Source: Panorpa germanica (lineage: Eukaryota > Arthropoda > Insecta > Mecoptera > Panorpidae). From it: a stretch of 64,000 nt of DNA. The stretch is taken from NCBI GenBank assembly GCA_963678705.1, contig OY783203.1, positions 23,170,535-23,234,534 of the forward strand, in the 5' to 3' direction. Under the pieces are notes generated by a model. It searched no databases, had not been told where the DNA came from, and saw only the letters and a list, made by a program, of their open reading frames with translations. Within the stretch, counting starts at the first letter, position 1; every line of letters begins with the position of its first letter. Shown piece after piece: positions 48,909-60,093 of this stretch. The translations under genes were made by a program, and so were the position numbers.

Positions 48909-50105
48909 GTAACAAAATCGTATATGGTATCTTCTAAACGGCGCCTACAAAGTTTTTTAAATTTTGATATTATGTAAAGGACGAATTTCTAAGACTTTCT
49001 ACGTCCCTGCACTTTTCCCTGAATTTCCGTCAGGCTTGCCAATAGTTGGAAATTTGAAATTTGAGTTCAGTAGCGGCGCGAATTTTCGGGGGCAATGTTT
49101 GAATAGAGTTAGGACGTTCAAATTTAATATGTAGGCTCGCTGTAGACAGTTATTAATGAAAAAAAATAAAGAGCCCTAAATTTCCAGTGGCGGCGGAATT
49201 TGAGACAGTAAAAGCTAGAAATATTGAAAAAGTAGTATTAAAACTTAGGGTATGTATTGAGACACTAATTGCGCATGTTTGCCAATAATTGGATTACCAA
49301 AATTTTAATTCAGTAGCGGCGTGATTTTTTGGGGGCAATGTCACAACAGAGCTAGAACGTTGATGTTTGGAATGTGGGCCCTATTTAGAGTGTCATTAAA
49401 GACAAACTATAGAAAACTGCAACTTTCCAGAGGCGGCGGGAGCTGGGGGCCAAAAACCAGAGATATGAAATATATAGAGATGAAAGGGTATAGTTTAGAA
49501 TATATGTTCTTTGAAACAAGCAAAATAGATCCCCGTGCTAAAATTTGACAAACTTGTTCAGTAGCGCAGGTTTGTGGGGGCTACTAATGCTAAAATATAA
49601 ATACACAGTGAAATTAAGTATGCAGATATAGATTGACATATTAATAACGAAAATATAAAAAAAAAAAATTTCTAATGTGTAGCATTAGAGCAGGGGGTGA
49701 TAAACCGAGTATAATAACAATGTAGGGGTACAAAAGTGATATTTTGCATGTAGAATACTAAATAGAAGAAAATAGTTGTCTATATGTTAGATATTCAAAT
49801 TTCATCCAGTAGTAGATTTGGATTGATATTTGGTGCGTTTGTAGGCAAAGTGCTACGAAATCGGACAGAAGGAAGAGAGAAATTAATATGGTTTCAGTGA
49901 AATGAGTGAAAATAAACTTTACAACCAAAATTGATTCCTGTGCCTACTTTCACTAATTTAGTTTAGTGGTGGAAATTATTTTTAGCAATAATGCTATAGT
50001 ATAAATACAAAACTGAAATTTAGTATGCAGATACAGATTGATATATTAATAACGAAAATTAAAAAAATTACATTACCTAAGTGTAACATTAGGGTAGGAG
50101 GTGAT

Positions 50106-50116
50106 AAACCGAATAT
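50106..50116. repeat. 11-bp target-site duplication, left
   Basis: AAACCGAATAT, repeated exactly at 50620-50630 on the other side of the Jockey insertion. Confidence 0.9.
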
Positions 50117-50619
50117 TTTTTTTTTATTTACAAGGTAATTACAACTAAGCAAATTTGCTTATCTAGCAATTTTTATATATAATAAGTACAATACGTATTC
50201 CAGATCCAATCCACTGACTAGTTCCGAAAGATTTATATTACACACTTCTTATTGTGTGGTACAGTGGTAGATATCACAGGGTCAGGTCTTGAGGCTTGGT
50301 CCTCTTCAATCTACGCAGATCTGTTCTCGTATCGAGTAACTGCAATATTTCATTGTTGTGGTGGTCTTGTAGACGTAGCAAATGTCTACTCGCTGCCTTC
50401 TTGATTTCATCGTCTACGGTGGGCATCTTTAAGTCACGATGTAGATTTTCATTTCTGATGTACCATGGCGCATCTGTAATACTACGCAGTACTTTATTTT
50501 GAAACGTTTGTATTTTCTTCAAATTGGTTTTCTTGGTACAACCCCACAGTTGTATACCATAGGTCCAAATGGGTTTCAGTATTTGGTTGTATAATACCAG
50601 CTTGTTATGCACGGTCAGC
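50117..50619 (-). mobile_element. 5'-truncated Jockey-type non-LTR retrotransposon
   Basis: 503-bp insertion on the minus strand. The open frame, ending with TGA at about 50274, encodes the C-terminal part of ORF2: LVLYNQILKPIWTYGIQLWG, then KIQTFQNKVLRSITDAPWY and LHRDLKMPTVDDEI, the conserved post-RT region of insect Jockey elements. About 125 codons read without a break. A 3' UTR of about 150 nt ends in an A-run (T-run at 50117-50126 on plus). The 11-bp duplication and intact frame indicate a recent insertion that is 5'-truncated and immobile. It dates the Helitron sequence as older. Confidence 0.92.
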
Positions 50620-50630
50620 AAACCGAATAT
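50620..50630. repeat. 11-bp target-site duplication, right
   Basis: AAACCGAATAT, partner of 50106-50116. Confidence 0.9.
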
Positions 50631-52479
50631 AAGAACAATATAGAGGTACGACAATGATATTTTGCATGTTGAATATTAAATAGAAGTGAAATAGTTCTCT
50701 ATGTGTTGGACATGTTCAAAATACATTCAGCAGCAGAATTGGAATGATATATGGTGCGTTTGTAGGCAGAGTTCAATCTCTTTATTTTAAGTATGTTTAT
50801 TAGTTGTAAATAATAAGTTATGAATTATGTATTGCAAATGTTTATATGTGTATAAATTTTTTTTTAGTGCTAATAACTTTTTAAAGTTGATGCACTAAAA
50901 ATAAATATTTAAAAAAAATTACATCCATTATAGAACTGAATTGATAGGGGTTGCGTCTGGAGGCAGAACACTACGGATCCGGATGGCAAGCGATGGAGGA
51001 AAGGGGTGGGTAATAGTCCCAAATGTGGAAAAAATAAAATTAAGACTAAGTATTATATAAGTAAGAGACTCTAATTATTCATATTTTAGTAGCGGTGCAA
51101 AATTTGTAAATATTCGGGAAGTTTATGCTTTGCCAGACCTACAATTTTTAAATTCAATTTGTGGGGTTCTCTATAAACGGTGATTTAAAATAGCTAGAGA
51201 AAATATTGAGTACGAGAAAAATAGATTACTTTGATTAAAATTTGACAATTTTACTTCAGCGGCGGGGGTAAATGAGAAGACTAATATTATATTCTAGATA
51301 TAAATATGAAATTTAGTATGTTAGTTTACAGTGCAGTATTAATTACTTAAATGAATTTTTAGAGCATTGAAGTGGAAGTATAGTATATTGGTGGGGCAAG
51401 AGGGAGGGGGTGCCGGGGTCAAAAAAGAGGCCGTTATACTCGAAGCAGGGGTGATGGAGGAGAGCAACTATATGAGTTAGGGACGTTGCAGATCCTGAAT
51501 CGTGGTGGTGAATATGAGATCAACGGTGCAGTGGGATTAAATTAAAAGTGCCAGAATGGAAACGATAGGGGTTACAGTGCTAAGGAGCGATTAGGAGCGT
51601 GGCGCTTGGCATTGTTCATTACAGAATATAATTGATGTAATTGGTAGGTTTAGAGTGAAATGGGTAAAAATATAATTTACCAAGCATTTATATATATTTA
51701 TTTTTAATTTAACTTTTTTAAAATAATGTGCATATAAGGTTGAAATTTAGTATGTAGGATAGCAGTAAAGTATTAATTTTGAAAATAAATTTCTGAAGAG
51801 ATTGGTACGTAGCGAGGCGGAAGCAATGATGATACAAAGATAAATTTTAAAAAGCATATGGTTTTAGCAAAAAGTGCTTTAAATGTTAGATATTCAAATT
51901 ACATCCCGTAGTAGAATTGGATTTTTATTTGGTGCGTTTATTGTGCTACTAAATCTGGCGGGGGAAGGGGGAGATAGTTAATAGCCCCAAATATCAAATT
52001 GAAAAAGTAAAAACTATATGTATGTGCATATTTGCGAAAAAAAAATTACTATCAGTAGCGGCGCGAATTTGGGGAAATGGGAGCAGCTAATTAGAAGCGC
52101 TAAAGCGGGGCGCTGGGAAAGTGCTCTAAGGAGTGACGATGCTAAGGGAAGGAGCGAAAGCTGCTCAGCATGTGTTGTGGTGCTCTGTGGCAGACGTGCA
52201 GAGGAATAAATTCCAAAGTGCGGGAACAATACAGAGCATGAAGCCAAGAGGTGATGATAGGTGTTTAGGGGCAGGGAACTAGACATTGTTCAATACAATG
52301 CTTAATTACGGAAAATTATAATTTTAGAACAAAATAAAGGAACATAAATTTTAAAAAAGATATATGTTAGTGAAAATTACTCAAAAATATTATTTTGCTT
52401 TAAGGTAAATTTAGTAAATCACTTTTATTTAATCACAAATATTATACACACGTCGCTTTGCGACGAGGCGAAGCGCTAG

Positions 52480-52700
52480 TCCTATATTATAATGTTGCAG
52501 GTGTATATTTATTCTATATTATAATGTTCCAGGTGTATATTTATCCTATATTATAATGTTCCAGGTGTATATTTATGATCTTATATTCTTATAGTCTTAT
52601 CCTTTATTATAATGTCCCAGGTGTATATTTATGATCTTACCCTATATTATAATGATCCAAGTGTATATTTGTATGTTTTCTTTACTCTTATAATGTTCGT
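52480..52700 (+). repeat. Array of about five tandem Helitron 5' ends
   Basis: The 5'-terminal motif TATATTATAATGTTCCAGGT, with its TGTATATTTAT continuation, recurs at about 52480, 52513, 52546, 52611 and 52640. A family A 5' end (CTTATAATGTTCGTAATGTT) follows near 52685. Each repeat keeps only the first 30-55 bp of an element. Confidence 0.85.
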
Positions 52701-54445
52701 AATGTTCCAATTTAACATGGAAAATGATAACAAAATCGTATATGGTATCTTCTAAACGGCGCTTACAAAGTTTTTTAAATTTTGATATTATGTAAAGGAC
52801 GAATTTCTAAGACTTTATACGTCCCTGAATTTTTCCCTGAATTTCCGTGGAAAAACTTATTCTATAAAAACTGGAAAATTCGAAAAAATACTTTTGCAAA
52901 TATCTGACGAACTAGAAAAGATAGAAAACTGAAATTTGGTATGTGTATTGAGATCATAATAGTGCACATTTGCCAATAGTTGGAAATTTAAAATTTGAGT
53001 TCAGTAGCGGCCCGAATTTCCGGGGGCAATGTTAGAATAGATTTAGAACGTTTAAATTTAATATGTAGGCTCGCTGTAGACAGTTATTTATGAAAAAAAA
53101 TAAACAGCCCTAAATTTCCAGTGGCGGCGGAAGTTGAGACAGTAAATGTCAGAAATATTGAAAAAGTAGTAATAAAACTTAGGGTATGTATTGAGACACT
53201 AATTGCGCATGTTTGCCAATAATTGGATTACCAAAACTTTAATTCAGTAGCGGCATGATTTTTTAGAAGCAATGCCGCAGCAGAGCTAGAACGTTGATAT
53301 TTGGAATGTGGGCCCTATTTAGAGTGTCATTAAAGACAAACTATAGAAAACTGCAACTTTTCAGAGGCGGCGGGCGCTGGGGGTCAAAAACCAGAAATAT
53401 GAAATATATAGAGATGAAAGGCTATAGTTTAGAATATATGTTCTTAGATACAAACAAAATAGATCCCCGTGCAAAAATTTGACAAACTTGTTCAGTAGCG
53501 GAGGTATGTTGGAGGTACTAATGCTAAAATATAAATACAAAGCTGAAATTTAGTATGCAGATATAGATTGACATATTAATAACGAAAATATAAAGAAACA
53601 AAATTTTCTAATGTGTAGCATTAGAGCAGGGGGTGATAAACTGAGTATAATAACAATGTAGGGATACAAAAGTGATATTTTGCATGTAGAATACTAAATA
53701 GAAGAAAATAGTTGTCTATATGTTAGATATTCAAATTTCATTCAGTAGCAGATTTGGATTGATATTTGGTGCGTTTGTAGGCAAAGTGCTACGAAATCGA
53801 AATAGAGGAGTAGAAAACTAGAACAGCTTTATAATAGACCTCAATTTTGAAATTTAGTATGTAGAGAGTCTTTATAAACGGTCATATATAAAAGTTAGTG
53901 AGAATATTTGGTACGAACAAAATAAATTCCAATAACTAAAATTTTCCAATTTTACTTCAGTAGCGAGGGTAAATGGGGAGACTAATATTATATCGTAAAT
54001 ATAAATATGAAAAATAGAATGTTGGTTTACAGTGCAGCATTAATTATGTAAATGAATGGCTGTAGTATCGAATTGCAAGTGCTTCAGCGAGGGGGTGGAG
54101 GCGCTGGGGGTCAGTAAGATAAGTAGGGGTGCGCTAAGGAAGGTAGCTGCTCTGCAAGATATGAGTCGTTGTGCTTGAAGTGTGGGTGGCGGTGCAGAGG
54201 GATTAAATCGAAAGTGCAAGAACGGGAACGAAAAGGGCTAGAGTGGCAAGTAGCAGAGGGCGCTGGGGTTAGGGATGATTATGAACGAGGAGCCGAGCAC
54301 GGTTAACAGCAGAAATTAATAAGGTTTACAGTGATATAAGTGAAAATAAATTTTAAGATGCATTTATCTTATCGAGCCATTATTTTAAAATGAAATTTGG
54401 TATGTAGGTTAACAGTAAATAATAAATTTGGCAAATTAGCGCAAG
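52701..54445 (+). mobile_element. Helitron family A, plus, 3' truncated
   Basis: Collinear with H5 from the subterminal GGTATCTTCTAAACGGCGC block. Cores at about 53007, 53246 and 53499 continue the 245-bp periodicity. The match ends near 54445 without hairpin or CTAG, so it is broken here. Confidence 0.7.
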
Positions 54446-55560
54446 TAGAAAACTTGCAATGCTCTGTTGCATTAAAATAATAAGTTTTATTAATATTTTG
54501 TGGTCCTCTATTTATCCAGCTATTATCAATTACAAAAACACATTTGTTATTATATACATTTCTCGTACAAATATATTCACCAATCTAGACAGAGTTTTAC
54601 TTTTATTAGAGTATTATTATTTATTGTTCGCCTTTCGGCTTTACAATCTACATTCTTAATACATTTCATATACTTTAAATTACAATTAAATTTACATTAT
54701 TCTCCACCAGCTTATTTATTCTCCTGTTTTTTCTTTTACTTTTATTATCATCTAATTGTTTTCATCTACTAAATGGAGTTGGAATAAAAAAATTGGTTTA
54801 GGCACTGTTTGTGTGTTACTTAAATTCGATGAGAAAGATAATTGCTCATCATCATCATCGGGGCTTTCAAATTTTTTCAGTAAATTACATGTTTGAAATA
54901 AAACCTTTTTATTTTGTTTGCGATTAAATTGTAAAGGTTCTTTAATATTTTTATTTAAGTTTTAATTATTAAAGCAAGTTTTTGAAGAAAGACATTGAAT
55001 AACAATTTCTTTATTTGGATTCAAAATGAGTTTAGAAGTAGGGGATCTTTCCACGGTTTCTATTATTTATTTAATGGGACTTATATTTTTAATTTGACAT
55101 ACCGTTTCTTCAAAAAACTTTTCAAACTGAGACTTATCCACTGATAAATTGTTTGAAGTTAACGAAATATTACTATTTTGTTTATTATTATTATTTTTAT
55201 ACGAAATATTAATATCTACAGTAGTGGAAGCTTTTGATACAGGGTATTTTATTTATCTAAAACAACTTTACTTTGCTTAATTGTGCAATAAGATATACTT
55301 TATTAGAAACAGATTGTCGATGTTTTTTATTTACCTCCTTGGAAATTAAATCAGCTACTTCATAAGTGATGTTTGAATAAGAACTATTTATTGAAATAAA
55401 TGCATCTAATGGATTTTCCGGATATAAGTGATTTAAAGCTGCAACAATACTATTTTAATTTACAATAATAATTGTGCTGTTTTTCATTTTTAATAAAAAA
55501 CTAAAAAATTCGTATAAAGAATATAAGATAAAACTTAGTTAATATTAATAAAGTAACAAA
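54446..55560 (-). pseudogene. Unrecognised degenerate coding-like region
   Basis: Minus-strand reading near 55510-55270 gives ALNHLYPENPLDAFISINSS, then ITYEVADLISKEVNKKHRQS and VSNKVYLIAQL, flanked by stops. To the left, frames are broken and Lys/Asn-rich. This looks like a decayed transposon or gene fragment, but I do not recognise the family. The boundaries are approximate. Confidence 0.3.
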
Positions 55561-55625
55561 ATAAATACCTTATGTCTAGTAGCAGACCTGAAATATAATT
55601 ACGAGATCACAAATTATGGTTGAAG

Positions 55626-55815
55626 TTACGAGAGTTCGGCGGTGACTCATATTTAAAACAAGTTGTGGGGTATATAACTAAAAAGCACTGACTCATTTAT
55701 TTTTCTATAATGTATATAGAAACGAATAAGACAAAATTCATTATCGTATTATAAATTTATACCGCTCTTATAACCTCTTTTAAGTATAAGTCACCGCCGA
55801 TCTATCGTGATTTTG
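55626..55815. mobile_element. 190-bp MITE with GTTCGGCGGTGACTCATA-type termini
   Basis: Left end TTACGAGAGTTCGGCGGTGA; the right end, reverse-complemented, AATCACGATAGATCGGCGGT, giving terminal inverted repeats of about 35 bp. Internal sequence is shared with 5165-5335, and the terminus also with the palindrome at 4789-4853. Non-coding. Confidence 0.75.
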
Positions 55816-56805
55816 ACTGTTTTATTTACCAAACCGAAACTCGACTGATTTAACCACAAACTTTGGCAAAGCACAAATGAATAATAATAACAAATATTTC
55901 TATACTAACCACTCTACTCTACTAAAATCGCAAATAAAATCAGAAAAATGAAAGAGATGACTGAGAAGGGAGAAAGACATGCCTGGATTTGGATTTTTTC
56001 GAACTGGGGGAAAATATTTTCTTTAATAATAATTAATTTTATAAGTTTTATTGCCTAAGTAATAAAAGCAAAGGGAATAGGTGTTTTGTCGCCATAGGAT
56101 TACACGGGGAAACCTTGAACAAGTTTGAGTATCGTTGTCTTAAATTTCACAGGTCAGTGGAGGATTTCCATAAAAAAGTATTTATATGTAAAAGTATAAT
56201 ATGATTGCCTTAGACCTCATTAATTCAGAGAGCCTCAGTTCTCAAAATAAAATGTTTCAACAATTATAAAACAGCATTGTTATCTGTTTCATGGGTTAAA
56301 TTATTACAAAGAATAAATAGTCACTCCATAAACTTTATTGCTAGGAACAAATCTGCTAAAATCTTCAACAGGGACTACAAATTGAATTGCGCCTAAGGCC
56401 TTTTAAGTGGTAAATATGCCACTGTCACAGGCGCCTGTCACTGCATGAAACAATTAAGTTTTAAATGGGTTAAATTAGGTCCATATTTTATAAAAATATT
56501 AGGTCTATATTTTGAACTAGGATTATCTTTGTTTAAATACCAGTAAGCTTATGAATGGCCCTCAAAAATATACACATTATATTTATATTATAAGGAGAAA
56601 GACGACTATATTTAAAAATAAGTTTGATAGCGTGGTCAATATAAATATTCATAAAGTAATAAAATATAATAAAAACACCCCAAATAAACTATGAACGCCA
56701 ATGGACATTTATTTGATATTAGCAATTCTACAATACTCGATCACACGGCCTGACTTTAAACAAATAATATTATTAAAAGAAATCTAGATACAAAACACAA
56801 AACGT
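55816..56805. other. Intergenic sequence
   Basis: No gene or recognised repeat. Confidence 0.4.
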
Positions 56806-56900
56806 ATTATAGAACAATTATTAAATATTAGAACAAAGATTAGAATATTAAAACAAAGATATTAGAATATTAGAACAATTATGGAATATTAGAAATATTA
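56806..56900. repeat. Short degenerate minisatellite (ATATTAGAACAA-type)
   Basis: About eight imperfect copies of a 10-16 bp unit (TTAGAACAA, TTAGAATATT). Confidence 0.7.
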
Positions 56901-57589
56901 TTTAAAAGCGATATGGCTTCGTCGATCACAAAATCGGCTCTGCTCTTGCTTTACTGATTTCTTGCTAAAGAAGCCATTGTTAGGTAGTCCTCGGGTGGAC
57001 CTTTGACGTATTTTAGGTCAAGGCGGATATGGCATACTCCATTTCGTTAGGTAGAAATTTCTCAACTTTCTTTCGTCGCTAACAAGCTCATTGGCAATTA
57101 TAGATAGAGACAGCACCAATTATAAACAATACACTATAAAAAAGTAGTTTAACAAAAACCCGTAGGATATAGCGCCAACATCGAACACTACGGTAACATT
57201 TCGCAATCTCGCAATCATTCTCTGTACAATAACAAAATCGGGCTATAATCTAATCTAAAAAAGAATTGATTAATATCTCGTGTCTTTCAACTTTACCTCT
57301 TGTAATAAGTAGTTATTTTAAAAGCTTACAATCCAACGACAATAAATTGTTGGAGGCAGAGTGCAATATCTAAAAGGAATGCTGAAAGTACATGAATAAA
57401 TTTAACAACATGTTTGAAAAATAATTGAATTTTTTCTAATTCTATCATTTTATTTCAATGGTGTTCGGAGAAAATACCATAAACATTTTCTACAAATTCC
57501 ATTCATATGCAGGCAATGAATTTTAGTTCGGGAAATTCGGGTGTCCGTAGTTTTTTAATTATTATACTGCAGGACACAAAATTTGTATT
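56901..57589. other. Intergenic sequence
   Basis: No gene seen. 56915-57070 is locally less AT-rich and may be a transposon remnant. Confidence 0.35.
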
Positions 57590-57942
57590 TATTTAATTAG
57601 TTATAATGCTACTAAGCTCCGTGCAATAATTTTATCAATTTGCAAAAAAATTGTCAAATAGGTTCAGCCGTTCTCAAGTGATGCAATTACCAACGAATAG
57701 CAATTAATTTTTATTTATATAGATAAGGAATTTGTTAAATGAGATAATTTTTTTTCATAATTAATACAAATAATTGAAAAATTGAAAATAATACAAATTG
57801 AAAAAAATATTTTTTTTTTATATTATGTAAAATAAATATGGAACGAGTTAAATATTTCAATTTAAAAATGGAATAAACTTTGAAATGAAATTCAACCCAC
57901 ATATAAAAGACAGTCGTCGTTTGCGACGGGGGTAAACTCTAG
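57590..57942 (+). mobile_element. Helitron family B 3' end
   Basis: Contains GGTTCAGCCGTTCTCAAGTG, a sequence common in insect Helitron tails. It then matches 21600-21720 and ends with the GTCGTTTGCGAC hairpin and GGGGGTAAACTCTAG at 57942, followed by T. No 5' end was found within several kb. Confidence 0.7.
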
Positions 57943-60093
57943 TATATTATAATGTGTTTATCTTACGCTTATATATTTAGTACTAAATTTTGTATAGTGA
58001 CATATTTACAACATAACACTACAAACTCCCAGTCATATTGTAGAAATGAGTTAGTGAACTTTGGGAGTTAATTTTGGATTTTGTTTTATTCTGTTAGTTA
58101 TGATGTCATTAAACTATGCATTTAGTTTCATTATTTTATTTAGTTATGTTTGAGAGATAATATACTTTTTCTATGTGTAGGACAAACTTTTATTCCCCGT
58201 ATTGAATATATGTTATTTATGTCATAATAATGGATTATGTTTTGTTTTTTTAACTTTGACTTGCAAATTATAACTTATTTATTTAAAATATTAGCCTAAG
58301 GCACTTATAAATATTAAATTCAACAAGTTTAACGTCATTTGCACGGCTGTCAGTTTTAACGACTACTCATTTTCGAACTTTTCGCTAACTTCAACGACGT
58401 AAACTATTTTATGTTAATATTTATATGATGTTAAAAATACTTACAAGGTCGTTATTGGGGAAATCGACAATATATTATTTTAAAGGAAACGTTTATTGTC
58501 GAAATTTTAATAATATTATAAGAAAAATATTAATAATAAAAACGCAATATAGGCCTATATTTAGGCACAGTTTTTTCAGAACAAAATACTATATCTGGTA
58601 ACATTTAAGGTTACTGAACAATTCGAATTAAATTTAACTCTATCCAAATACACATAGTAGGTAAGTTTTCTATTATTAATTAAATTAAAATATATTATCA
58701 ACGATTTTGCTATAAAACATGTCAGAACATGAAACAAAAATCATATACTGTAAAGTTATTTTAGTAAATCGCATACCATAATTATTTATTTATTTAACAA
58801 TAATATTATTTATCATTTTCATGTACTCCTTATTACACTATTTCGTTCAATGTAATAAATAGCAAAATGCAATAAATTATTATTTTTTACGAAACGCCCC
58901 GAGAGTCAGTTTTACACCGGACTCTTGCATAGACTATGTATACTATCTCTTTATTTCAGTAATTATCATCAGCAACTCTGCTTGCACGGACTATGTATGC
59001 TATCTCGTTTATTTCAGTAATTATTTGAAAGAATTCAGTAGTGTATGTGTGGGTGCAAGCAGGATAGATAAAACGAGACATGTTAAGACACGTTATTGCC
59101 CTTAGTGCATATTGTTGAGCGAGATAGCTGTATAGTATCAAACTCACATGAAACCATCAGTAATAGTGTAGAGGTCGCTACCTGATGTGAGCCGCTAGTC
59201 GTCACGAGTAACTATTTCAAGCGTTACAAGTTTTCAAGGAGATCCGATCGTAGAACCGGTACAACACAAACAGACGTATTTTAGCAGTGAAGAGTGAACA
59301 CCGTAGTCGTCGCAATCGACGATGTTAATGTGCCACCAGTACTTTGCGTCACTATTTATCAATCTATTCCTAGTTATATGAATAATGTTGAAAGTATTTC
59401 GCGCCTTCATGTATTATAATGTGCGTTAGAAAATATTTTGAGATAAGTTAATGATAATTATTGATATTAAAATGAATTTAGGCTTGGGGTTACTCTTATT
59501 ATTATTACTTACATTCATGTGTAGCTGTGTTTACTGCGTGTGTTAAACTGCAGAAGTTGTTAGTGTTGTGTTATGTGTTGAAGTAGTTTTAATGTGCTTA
59601 TAGCAGGTAGTTTCTATTTTCAAGTATCTGTTTACTGGGTAAACAAATTAAATTAAGGGTTTACTTTAATGTGATCAACTATCTATCAAAAGTTCAGATA
59701 AGTGAACAAATATATATTATGTTAATTATAATGAACTAAGTTTTTCAACTTTAAACAAAGTTTAGTGTTTCTTGTTCAAATAATTCCATTAGTTTCGTGT
59801 TTATGGTCTAAAAGTATGACGCATGTCTGCTAATTTTATAATTATAGCTAATTTGATTTGAAAATAAGATAATTGTCTTATATAGGTGTGATTTTTTCAT
59901 TTGTTAAACTTTGTTACTAATGCATGCAGTCATACTGACTGTAACGTTAACACGTCTTTAACTCGAAAGAACATAACAGATCATCATTTTAAAAAGAAAT
60001 GTAACTGTGTTTGTTGTTTGAGTTAACTTGATATATTGTGTATAAACGGAATAAAACAACTTTTTTGTGCAATATTAAAATTAATGCTTTACA
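57943..60093. other. Upstream region of the Ser-rich gene
   Basis: No coding region seen. It probably contains the promoter and 5' UTR. GC content rises at about 59150-59350. A TCAGT initiator-like pentamer lies at 59157-59161, but this is weak evidence for a start site. A 5' UTR intron cannot be excluded. Confidence 0.4.
58924..59024. repeat. Direct repeat pair of about 43 bp
   Basis: 58924-58966 and 58981-59024 both contain GACTATGTAT, CTATCTC and TTATTTCAGTAATTAT; offset 57 bp, with a few differences. It sits about 1.1 kb upstream of the Ser-rich gene's ATG. Confidence 0.8.

Larger units (their letters stand above)
48680..52479 (+). mobile_element. Helitron family A unit H5 (plus), 3.8 kb including a Jockey insertion
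   Basis: 5' end TCTTACTATTATAATGGTTG at 48680; 3' end hairpin and GAGGCGAAGCGCTAG at 52479. Contains the (TA)n cluster 48746-48905, three units of about 245 bp (cores at about 49069, 49313, 49559), the retrotransposon at 50117-50619, and the right arm of the palindrome. Confidence 0.8.
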
